Shown here one piece after another: positions 26,727-34,405 of a stretch of 34,405 bases of DNA. Each line of letters starts with the position of its first letter. The stretch's first letter is position 1. The DNA lies in contig JALKBU010000539.1 of NCBI GenBank assembly GCA_023091735.1, positions 1 through 34,405 on the forward strand, given 5' to 3'. The translations under genes were made by a program, and so were the position numbers. The notes beneath the pieces were generated by a model, which was not told the DNA's origin, did not search any database, and saw nothing but the letters and a program-made list of their open reading frames with translations. Source of the DNA: Trichomonas tenax (Eukaryota; Parabasalia; Trichomonadida; Trichomonadidae).

Positions 26727-28228
26727 TTTTTTCGATATATTTTGTCACTTTTGTTATGGCTGGCATCGATTTTCGTTTTCTTTATATTTGGATTCTACAC
26801 ACGATGGGCATTCTAAAAATCATGGTTTCGAATGTCGATGATTTTTTGTCAATTAGACTTTTTTACATTGCCAACATTCCTATTTTTATCTGGTTTAACG
26901 AATTTCCTGTTGGTGCTCGCATAAATATGCTTTAATTTTTGAAAATAAATTGATATATTCTATTGAACACGTTTATCTTTGGCAATAGCTTTTCGTACTC
27001 ATAAGCTATTTATATACAAAGAGAATATAAGATTGCCAAAGATATAAAAACTGATATTCAAAATTTAGCATTTTTACCTATGTAATATTATCCTACATGA
27101 CATGAAAATGAGTTTTGCAAAAGATTTCAGCCGTGTTATAAACCGTTGAAAGAAAAATATCGAACATAAGATATTAAATGTGATTAGAAGTGACAGTGTT
27201 AAGGATAGCGTGCATTTTATGCACGTTCAAGCAGAAATTGCTGATTATCCATGATATTTTTATCGAACAATTTTTTATATCTTTCCCTGGAATGCGAACA
27301 ATATAAGGAACTTGGACCAATAGTCTATAGCTTTAAGGGTTAACGCCAAAAACGATTCTTTTCAAAAATGCACGAAATTCCCTCAAAAATCCACTTTTTA
27401 CAGGAACAGATCATATCAGTGACACGTTATTCTCCTTCCTTATATCACCTTATGTGGTAATAAGCCAAAACAAACAATTTTGCAAAATCAAAAATATCAT
27501 TTTCTAAATAAGGTGGAATCCATCGACCAATTCTTTTATTTTTTTATTTGCTTATGAATTCCTTAACAAAACTCGATATGATTCATGAAATCAAAAGTCA
27601 ACAAAAGAAAGCTTGGAGAAATCAGCTACGGAAGTGATAACGCAAAAATAATTCCGATTCTGTAAAATGTTGATATTTAACATAAAGCAATGCAGAAAAA
27701 TCGGTTTAAAAATTGTAAAAAAATAATCTGATATAATTTAAATCTTCTCTCGGAATCGGATGAAATATTGCATAAAAGCACTTCTTTTAATTAATTGTAT
27801 CATCAAATGATCAATATTAAATTTTCTGATAAATTTATTTAAAATATAATAGTTTTGAATTGAAAGAAAACAATTTGTTTCAATTTATTTTCAATTAAGA
27901 AATTTGTTTACAACTTGTTATACAATATTAATATATTAATATTCTTAAATAAATAATTTAAGTTAATGACAATCGATATGTTTATGTCACATAAAAAGAA
28001 TGATATAATTATATACCTTAGATGCATTATATGAAATTATGACTATTTTCTGTTTTTATAAAAATTCATTCAATTTTAAAAATATTTAAGGAAAATGTCT
28101 AATTTATTATATATGATAATATTTTGAAACATTATCGATGCGGTATTGAAAAAAACAAAATCAAATCATCGATTATAATTTTTATGACATTATACGAAAA
28201 AAAATGTTAGAATTTTTAAAATTTTCAA
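26727..28228. other. 1.5-kb gene-free region between divergent genes
   Basis: Contains the upstream regions of the transporter gene and of the Myb gene. No credible ORF was found. A nested inverted repeat lies at 26975-27043. The last 400 bp before the Myb gene are almost pure A/T. TATGACATTATACG at about 28184-28197 again has the TGACAT core near a start codon. Confidence 0.35.
26975..27043. repeat. Nested inverted repeat
   Basis: The outer arms are ATCTTTGGCAA (26975-26985) and TTGCCAAAGAT (27033-27043), an exact 11-bp match. The inner arms are AATAGCTT (26984-26991) and AAGCTATT (27003-27010), an exact 8-bp match. The two stems share the junction bases, so alternative folds are possible. 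It lies about 250 bp upstream of the transporter gene. Function unknown. Confidence 0.6.
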
Positions 28229-28972
28229 ATGCATTTGAAGAATTTTGAAGAGCAAAGTAGTGGATACAGTGGAAGCTCTTACAAATCGTCCTCAAGCGAT
28301 AACATAATGCTCAGGCGTAAAGCATTGCCTAAAGTTAAATTCACTTTATCAGAAGACAATCAGCTGCGAAAACTTGTTGCAAAATACGGTGAGAACAAAT
28401 GGGAGGAGATAGCAGCACAGATTCCAGGGCGTAACACACGCCAATGCCATGACAGATGGGTATATTACTTAAATCCGAACGTGAAAAAGGATCCGTGGAC
28501 AGAAGAAGAAGAGAACCTCCTGTATAAGTGCTACCATGAAATAGGACCGCATTGGGTCAAAATATCGAGATTTTTCGAAGGTCGTACAGATACGCAAATT
28601 AAAAACAAATGGAATGTGTTAAAACGCAGAATGGAGTACGATCGAAAGTTTACAGAAAAACCAGTATCGCCAGAGAAGCCACAGCATGAAATAGAAAAAC
28701 AAATTTTAAAAGAACAACCAATTCAGCAAATTCCGGCAGTTTTGATTCCACCACCTACGAATTCATTTATGAACCCACCTCAGTTTCTTAATAATCCAAT
28801 AATCTTAAAACCTAAGATTCCGCCTCTGCCGTCGCTGAATCCACTGTCAATTTCAAATTTGATGGTCCCAATGCCTCCTAAAGTAATAAGAAAGATTGTT
28901 GTGGCAAATGAACCTGAAAAAGGCTTTCCATACAATTTTCCTTTAAATCCAAGACCTGCGGATGCAAACTAA
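28229..28972 (+). CDS. R2R3 Myb-type transcription factor
   Basis: A 247-residue protein with two complete Myb repeats. The first, about residues 35-84, runs KVKFTLSEDNQLRKLVAKYG, then NKWEEIAAQIPGRNTRQCHD and RWVYYLNP. The second, about residues 88-135, runs DPWTEEEENLLYKCYHEIG, then PHWVKISRFFEGRTDTQIKN and KWNVLKRR. Key aromatic residues, the R2 recognition helix (RNTRQCHDRW) and the R3 helix (RTDTQIKNKW) are intact. The N-terminal 34 residues are Ser-rich, and the C-terminal 110 are Pro-rich (IPAVLIPPPTNSFMNPPQFL, then IPPLPSLNPLS), which could be a regulatory region. Trichomonads have large families of such short Myb regulators, some binding promoter elements of iron-responsive and other genes (established knowledge of the group). 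The first ATG is used. An internal Met just before the repeats is the alternative start. Confidence 0.93.
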   Translation: MHLKNFEEQSSGYSGSSYKSSSSDNIMLRRKALPKVKFTLSEDNQLRKLVAKYGENKWEEIAAQIPGRNTRQCHDRWVYYLNPNVKKDPWTEEEENLLYKCYHEIGPHWVKISRFFEGRTDTQIKNKWNVLKRRMEYDRKFTEKPVSPEKPQHEIEKQILKEQPIQQIPAVLIPPPTNSFMNPPQFLNNPIILKPKIPPLPSLNPLSISNLMVPMPPKVIRKIVVANEPEKGFPYNFPLNPRPADAN

Positions 28973-29402
28973 CTTGTTTATAAATAATTAGAGTCATATT
29001 AGTGAAATTATTCAATTTATTTTTATCAAATTGTTGTCACATTTCAGTAATGATTATGTGATAATCGAAAAGGTGAAAAGTTATGATGATAGGAACAAGA
29101 TCGCGAAAATCCAATTTGAATTTAATCTTTTAAAGAATCAAAATGAATGTGAGCAAATGTGTATTTCACAAATCAATATCTATGACATTTAATATCGTGC
29201 TCAATGGTTTATAACTAAAAATACGATATTTAATTTAATCAATTTAATTTATATGAATAATAGTACTAATCTTGTTGTTAATGATCTATATTTAATGAGT
29301 ATAGTGTAAATATATACATTGCATTGGAATATGATAAATAATTTGCAAAAATTTAAAATATTAATTGAGATAGATGAATAATTCAAGTTTGCACACATAA
29401 AA
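28973..29402. other. AT-rich spacer between convergent genes
   Basis: 430 bp between the Myb stop codon and the stop codon of the split membrane protein gene. No ORF, repeat or strong hairpin was recognised. Confidence 0.35.
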
Positions 29403-31126
29403 TCATGTATTTTCAACAATGTCATTGCCCTTTTGATTCTTTCGTTTCGATCTGAACAAGCAAAAGATAATAACAGAAATTATACAAATAACAATTAATC
29501 CGACGATGACACATGATTTAGATTTAGAGCTCTCTTGTGATTGTTTTCCAAAGAGTGCAGGACAAATCCAACTAACGTGTTTTGTAAAGCGTCAGATTTG
29601 ATATGTAATTGTTGTAAAATGTCAGATTTGTCAGAACTCGAGAGCCAGTTTGCATTTAACAAAAATGAAAAAAAAAGGAAAAAAATAGTGAATATTTAAA
29701 AATATGGGCGAATTGAAATATTAGAGAGGTTATAAATTTGGAAAGAGACTACTTATTGCTAGTATAAATGTAATTATCATTCAAAATTTAAATAACTTAC
29801 TGTTTAAAAAAAAATTAAAATCGAAAAGTGAAAATAAAAATAAATTAGGGATTCTAATAATGTGAAATAAAGAAGTTATGTTTAAAATAATCAGAGACAA
29901 AATAAGATGGTGGAATAAAATTAAAAGAAAGATTTTTTCGATAAGGGAGACTCAGGCTTGGTGCCTAAAGAGTAGTGTCGTGCAGACCTCAGTGGCACAG
30001 CCAGTGTCGAAGACTGCGAATCATGCACTGGGACAACAAGTATAACATCTAAGTATCGTGAAGGCCGTGCATGCCTTCACGCACTTTCGAAGCTGTGTCT
30101 AGTTGACCAATTGCAAAATGACACTTTTTGTAAGCTGTTCACCAACTCTATTTCTGACAAATCTGACACCTTACAAAACACGTTAGTTGGATTTGTCCAG
30201 CACTCGTTTTCCAAACGGATAATCGAATCTAAACTTTGACGAAAATTGGCAAATGGGGACTTCTTTGATGTCTAATTTGATAATTATTGCTCTTCCAACA
30301 AGTAATATTGAGATATCATCAACAGTAGGTGCGATACCAACTTTTGACATCGAATTTCCTGGAGCAACGGCAGCAAATGTCGTCACAAATCCAGTTTCTT
30401 CTATTTGCGGAAAAATAGGAATGAAAGAAGTCGCAAATGGAAAATTCGATGGGAGTTTGTTGTTTGAGTCTGCTTTAGGCATGAAACCATTCTTATATGA
30501 GTTTAGTTTTTCAACATCGTTGTTAAACAGAATACAAGCGAGAACAATATTTGGATTATTATTCGGTATTCGAAAGTATATTGTGTCGCATTTAGTAACG
30601 ATAAACTGTATATTCATGTCATTGTAAATGAAATATACCGATTCTGAGATCGGCAGTCTTTGATTTGTGTCGAATAGAAATATTATTCCTGAATAGTCAT
30701 TTAATGCTTTTGTTGAACTGTGTATAGTGAATGGTTTGATTTGGACTGATAGATATTGGTAAAAAAGAGGATCATAAGTCGGCGGTATTTTAATTTTGCG
30801 TTGTTTGATTGGCTGTATGATGAAATTGACAAAACAGGCGCTATGTTGTAAGATAGCTCATTAGAATACGGCTCTCTTGCTTTAGATATAAATTGATGGA
30901 AAACATCTTTAACTAATTTGTTTGCGTAGATAATTTTATCGTCATTGTTTAGATTGTACTCATTATTGTAGAATTCTGTCCTTGGTTCCTCCAAAACTGG
31001 AAAATCAACGAATTCATATGAAAATCTCGGTTTTCCCATGAATCTTTTCACCCAATCTGTCTGCACAAGGCTCAGATCGAATGACATCTCCTCGTGAGTT
31101 GAAACGTGTGGATCAACTTCCTCCAT
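29403..31126 (-). pseudogene. C-terminally membrane-anchored protein gene, split by a transposable element and one frameshift
   Basis: The 5' part starts at ATG 31126 (the frame further upstream has only a TTG, preceded by TGA) and reads MEEVDPHVSTHEEMSFDLSL. A frame change occurs near 30850, after which the coherent frame is FIIQPIKQRKIKIPPTYDPL, then YFIYNDMNIQFIVTKCDTIY, down to KFRFDYPFGKR, where the 653-bp element is inserted. Beyond it (29544 down to TGA at 29403-29405) the same frame resumes with GKQSQESSKSKSC, one transmembrane helix (VIVGLIVICIISVIIFCLF) and a basic tail (RSKRKNQKGNDIVENT). With one copy of the 10-bp duplication and the element removed, the two sides join in frame. 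The gene was therefore host coding sequence before insertion. No signal peptide is visible and the family is not recognised. An initiator-like TCACTTTTT lies about 33 bases upstream of the ATG (31159-31167). Confidence 0.7.
29553..30205. mobile_element. 653-bp Mutator-like (MULE-type) miniature element with exact 10-bp target duplication
   Basis: The ends are inverted copies of about 48 bp. The left begins GAGTGCAGGACAAATCCAAC and the right, read inward, begins GAGTGCTGGACAAATCCAAC, with few mismatches over the repeat. Directly outside, GTTTTCCAAA is present on both sides (29543-29552 and 30206-30215), an exact 10-bp target-site duplication. Terminal repeats of this length with 9-10 bp duplications are the hallmark of Mutator-like elements, which are known in Trichomonas vaginalis. 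The left repeat carries an extra internal duplicate (TGTAAAATGTCAGATTTGTC at 29613-29632). No transposase ORF is present. The core is A-rich (29650-29940), then GC-rich (29945-30115) with a GTGAAGGC/GCCTTCAC hairpin near 30058-30080. Confidence 0.88.
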
Positions 31127-32157
31127 GAGAGGAGATGTGATGTTCAATTTTTTATATCAAAAAGTGAGATAAATGGCAAAACGTGATGTGGTTGGGTCGT
31201 GGGGTCCTCTCTATATTGTTTTTTTTATAGAAATATTCAACAATAGATTTTGAAGAATGTTAGATTCTCTCGTTGCAATGGTCAATAAGGTCTTTTTAAC
31301 GTGTTTGGAGTTATTTATATAGAGATTGTGATTCAACTAAAAATAAAACGTGAAATATATTGCAAAATAGGTTCTCTATGCATAGTTGCTGATTTTTTTT
31401 GCAAAATGACACGTAAAGTATTCAATTAATTTATAACCCTTGATAATATTTTCACACCCTATTTTAGATAATCAAACAAAGCTGTTCAATTGTTCGGCCA
31501 TATGGTGTAACGTTTTATGGTTGCGTATCCATGATGTATCCATTTTTTAAAAGCACCGACACTACGGATAATCATAGTACTAAGCTTTTTTTAGAGTCTT
31601 AGTCCCCATGACTCCCACAATCTCATTAATATTTTAGAGTTTTGATTATTATTAGAAAATTCTACGAATTGTTACTGAAAAACTAACAAGAATTGAAATT
31701 AAGGAAAATGCAATTAATCATTTTTGTCGATATCTTTTGAGATTATATATTTAATACTAACTTTGTCTGTAAGCTCTTCGTCTCTATCCCGGCCAACTCA
31801 AAAATGAGGAGCTGCCCTTTATGGCCTTTAATCTTTTCATATATTTTCTAATTCAATTTCAATAAGCTTCAACACAATATTTTTTTCGAGGGATAAGTGC
31901 CTACTACCCAGGGTTGTCCGGAATTTTCTGAGATTTTGTTTATTTGTGAGATTACTAAAAATATCAATTTAATGTAGCGCAAAGCAAGCCAAACTCGAGC
32001 TGAACTCTATATAAACATAAGGACCATCTGCGCTTCTTTTTATTCGCGAATTGATGAATATTCTGCTACAAAACTTACTGTCATAAGTTTATAAACTACA
32101 GATTGCTTTGCTTGTCAAATTCCATGACAAATAGATAGCTTATACGCGTCAATTTGT
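31127..32157. other. 1-kb gene-free region
   Basis: AT-rich flank upstream of the split gene. No credible ORF on either strand. CATGACAAA (about 32123-32131) and TTTGTCATG (about 32153-32161) form a 9-bp inverted repeat that overlaps the left end of the next element. Confidence 0.35.
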
Positions 32158-32633
32158 CATGCCATGGTTTGTCTCTCAATATCCATCGTTTTTCTTTCTT
32201 TTTTAATTTTTTTTTTCTCAATTCTTTTTGTTAATAGACTATTTTGCACACCAAAACATTGCAAAAAATCAACAGTCAATTAAATTTTTATTTTGCCAAC
32301 TTCATCATCTCTGATTTGCGATGTATTTTAATTCAATCATAATCCATATAAACATGAAGGCATACATAGTATTCTTTATATCATATGTCACTTATATAAA
32401 GACACATATTGTGGCCTAGAAAAATCGAATAAAACTTACAGTTAGCCCCTGAAAAAAGAGCGTTTTTTACCCCGTAAGAAAGAATATTTTTTTAATTATA
32501 ATTCAGTTTTACAACAATAACGTCAAGGAAATATAGATTTTAGCACAAAAAAGTTAATAAGTCAGAAAAAATTGAAAAACAAATTAAAAAAGAAAGAAAA
32601 AACGATGGATATTGAGAGACAAACCATGGCATG
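32158..32633. mobile_element. 476-bp inverted-repeat element (MITE or foldback type)
   Basis: The left end from 32158 (CATGCCATGGTTTGTCTCTC, then AATATCCATCG and a T-rich stretch) is matched by its reverse complement ending at 32633. About 50 bp match almost perfectly, and diverged similarity continues to roughly 85 bp. The middle is AT-rich with no ORF. I see no convincing target-site duplication at the edges, so class and exact borders are uncertain. Confidence 0.6.
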
Positions 32634-32791
32634 TTATTCCCGCATCTCGAGAAGACTTAACAAATGAGCTATCTTTGACATGGAAAGACTTTCAAATATT
32701 TCAGGTATTTGATCGCCCATCAATGATTGATGATTTTTTGATTTTACCTTCTGAAGTCATAGCTATACCTGAGGTAAAAGAAAATCATTAA
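32633..32791 (+). pseudogene. C-terminal gene fragment abutting the inverted-repeat element
   Basis: From 32633 to TAA at 32789-32791 one frame reads VIPASREDLTNELSLTWKDF, then QIFQVFDRPSMIDDFLILPS and EVIAIPEVKENH. The balanced composition (Pro, Ser, Glu, Asp, Trp) is unlike random AT-rich sequence. The frame also continues back into the element's right repeat (RWILRDKPWH) as far as a TAA near 32585. No Met start and no recognised family. It may be the end of a gene cut by the element, or coding sequence carried by it. Confidence 0.3.
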
Positions 32792-33424
32792 AATTTTATG
32801 ATTTGATATTTTGATAATTTTGATTTTTTGAGATTGCATCGTTACTAATTATAATTATTACGAACATACTCTAAAATGATATTGCCTCATATTTTATAAG
32901 ATTTCATTATAGAAAAAGAAAAAGCTGAACATCGATGGCTTCAAATAAACTCAATCCCCCATTAAGTAAACGTTAACAATTGAGGCATATTCCATTGTCA
33001 AATCCGGATAATCATTTTTCCTTGCCAATATTTTCATACTTTAAATCTTCATTTTGACAAGCACATTATATTATCTATACAATGTAGATGTTGTGTACTA
33101 AATTTTAATGAATATGTTAATTTTTCTCAATCAATCTTTGATAAATCCGATTAATTTCTTTTTATTGTTATCTGTATTATATTTCCTATTACATGATGTA
33201 GGAATTTTTTTGTTCCAACTTTTTTCACTTTAAGTTGTATAGTAGGAGGGGGTACTGATAGAACCCCTCAAAATCGTAAGACTTTTATTACATTTTTGAA
33301 AGATTTTAATATCACTTTTCATCAAATATAGACGATGTATTCCAATATTATATAGACGATATAAACCCATTAATTTTTAAGTTATTTTTTAAATTAATTT
33401 TATTTTGAGTAAAAGGACCCATTA
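32792..33424. other. Gene-free spacer before the small ORF
   Basis: AT-rich sequence. AACCCCTCAA near 33265 and its inverse TTGAGGGGT near 33640 bracket the small ORF at 33425, but the match is only about 10 bp and may be chance. GGAGGGGGTAC near 33245 is the only G-rich string. Confidence 0.3.
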
Positions 33425-33610
33425 ATGACATCATCAATACTTAAACAATTATTAAGTGAATCTAAGACTAAGGAAGAAGTTAAGGCTTTAATTTTACTTC
33501 ATTCTGAAATACAACAAATGGAAAGGAGAGCTTTGAATCATTATGTGAATATTGATGGTTTTGCTTTTGTTCGACACTATGGGAAAGTGTATTTCAACAA
33601 AAAAACATAG
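33425..33610 (+). CDS. Small hypothetical protein (61 aa)
   Basis: ATG to TAG, 61 residues: a helical N-terminal part (SILKQLLSESKTKEEVKALI) and a compact C-terminal part (NHYVNIDGFAFVRHYGKVYF). The composition is protein-like rather than random, and it ends cleanly. It converges on the broken gene at 33700, repeating the tight packing seen at the left edge of the window. No family recognised. Confidence 0.45.
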   Translation: MTSSILKQLLSESKTKEEVKALILLHSEIQQMERRALNHYVNIDGFAFVRHYGKVYFNKKT

Positions 33611-33699
33611 AAACAGTTATATAAAGCGTGTTTATGACTTGAGGGGTCCAGACTCTTCACAAGTCTTTTAAATCTAGTTGAACACGTTCATTTATTTTT

Positions 33700-34405
33700 T
33701 AAATTAAATCAAATATGCCTAATTTATCATCTGTTGGTGAAATAATATTTGGTAAATAGTTTAAAAATTCATATCCATGGTTCCGCGTAATAAAATGCTC
33801 CTCCATATATTTTTTTTATATGTTTCATATTTAATGTTTCTATGTGTGTATTTTGGATTATATTGTTGAATTTCTTTTCTACTCCATCCATTAGGTCTGC
33901 TATATATTTTTTCATGTATTTCTTTTATCTTCTTCATATCATTAATTTCAATGGTAGCACCTTTAAATTTTCCAGCTCCTGAATCATTGATGACTTTAAT
34001 ATATTCGTAATATGGATTTAATCTGTCAAAATATGTGCAGTCATAATAAAATTCTTTGCATTTTTTATATGGTTGTTCTTTCTGTTATGTTGGTCCTTCT
34101 CCTTAATTGGTTCATAAATATATTCGTTACAGTATAGGAATTTAATAAGAGGTTCAAATTTATTTATATCTTTCACTAATACGGTGTGTAAATGAGAACC
34201 TAATTTATAAATGAGAGCGTTAATAGTTTTATTTGATCCTTTCACTGATGAAAACATAAATGATTTTTCAATTGATGATAACCATGTGGGACTTTGTACG
34301 GCTTGTTCATTAATGTTGATCACTTTATGAAATTGAATGTTAATATTAAATTTATCACAATACCACTGACATTCTTTTAAGCTCTCACCCTTGAAATCTT
34401 TTATG
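33700..34405 (-). pseudogene. Frameshifted hypothetical gene running off the right edge
   Basis: On the minus strand the frame enters from the window end (DFKGESLKECQWYCDKFNIN, then EQAVQSPTWLSSIEKSFMFS) and continues to about 34085. A frame change there leads to EFYYDCTYFDRLNPYYEYIK and ATIEINDMKKIKEIHEKIYS. A second change at the T8/A8 run 33810-33817 leads to MEEHFITRNHGYEFLNYLPN and a stop at 33700-33702. About 235 residues are visible across the three pieces. Compact, charged and Tyr-rich; I do not recognise it. An apparent ATT start at 34323 is not a start, since the frame extends upstream beyond the window. It could belong to the same kind of element cluster as 1-1702. Confidence 0.5.

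Noticed and set aside
30253..30627. 124-codon plus-strand ORF
   Set aside because: It is antisense to the coherent minus-strand frame that continues upstream (SVYFIYNDMNIQF) and downstream to the transmembrane segment.
33265..33650. Short inverted repeat AACCCCTCAA/TTGAGGGGT as element ends around the small ORF
   Set aside because: Only about 10 bp match, with no target duplication; too weak to define an element.
1..34405. CRISPR array, bacterial operons or prophage
   Set aside because: No regularly spaced repeat-spacer pattern or ribosome-binding-site-led gene strings; gene content and layout are eukaryotic.
1..34405. Spliceosomal introns
   Set aside because: No trichomonad-type 5' GTAYGT with ACTAACACACAG 3' motif was seen where frames break, so introns do not explain the interrupted genes.

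Overview
The window looks like nuclear DNA of a trichomonad-type parabasalid protist; Tritrichomonas is the best guess, but this is an inference. It is very AT-rich. Long reading frames (4.6 kb, 3.9 kb, 1.5 kb, 1.2 kb) run without visible introns. The gene set is eukaryotic: a BEACH protein, a eukaryotic-type phosphomannomutase, a sugar-porter MFS, short R2R3 Myb proteins and a Thr/Ser-rich membrane protein. TCA-type initiator-like sequences sit just upstream of some ATGs. Transposon debris is abundant. No rRNA, no complete tRNA and no CRISPR array were seen.

Layout. 1-1702: two convergent, slightly overlapping coiled-coil type genes of unknown function; the left one carries an in-frame stop. 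2221-2814: a decayed Myb gene. 3554-3901: a thioredoxin. 4364-5833 (-): a surface-type membrane protein with a Thr-Pro repeat stalk. 6883-8981: a compact block of AT-rich genes of different character, which I read tentatively as a remnant of a Maverick/Polinton-like element. 9323-9616 (-): a transposase helix-turn-helix fragment. 10048-14640: a very large helical protein of unknown family. 15243-16411: a heavily frameshifted HMG-box-like repeat gene. 16478-20353 (-): a BEACH-domain protein. 20354-24409: about 4 kb of gene-poor DNA with a 29-bp poly-C tract, a tRNA-like sequence and a 457-bp TA-flanked MITE containing a long hairpin. 24410-25150: phosphomannomutase. 25479-26726 (-): sugar transporter. 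28229-28972: intact R2R3 Myb protein. 29403-31126 (-): a membrane-anchored protein gene split by a 653-bp Mutator-like miniature element with an exact 10-bp target-site duplication. 32158-32633: a third inverted-repeat element. 33425-34405: a small ORF and a frameshifted gene running off the window end.

The genes do not form a pathway or operon. Phosphomannomutase (GDP-mannose supply) and the sugar transporter are convergent neighbours with related metabolic themes only. The window's most striking property is a contrast: intact housekeeping genes sit beside several broken genes. Lesions include premature TAA codons, homopolymer frameshifts and a transposon insertion. At least three inverted-repeat elements and a recurring 12-bp motif (TGACAYTTTACA) lie in the spaces between. 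No confident new biological system was found. The best candidates for follow-up are the MULE-type insertion, the hairpin-bearing MITE and the capsid-like gene block.
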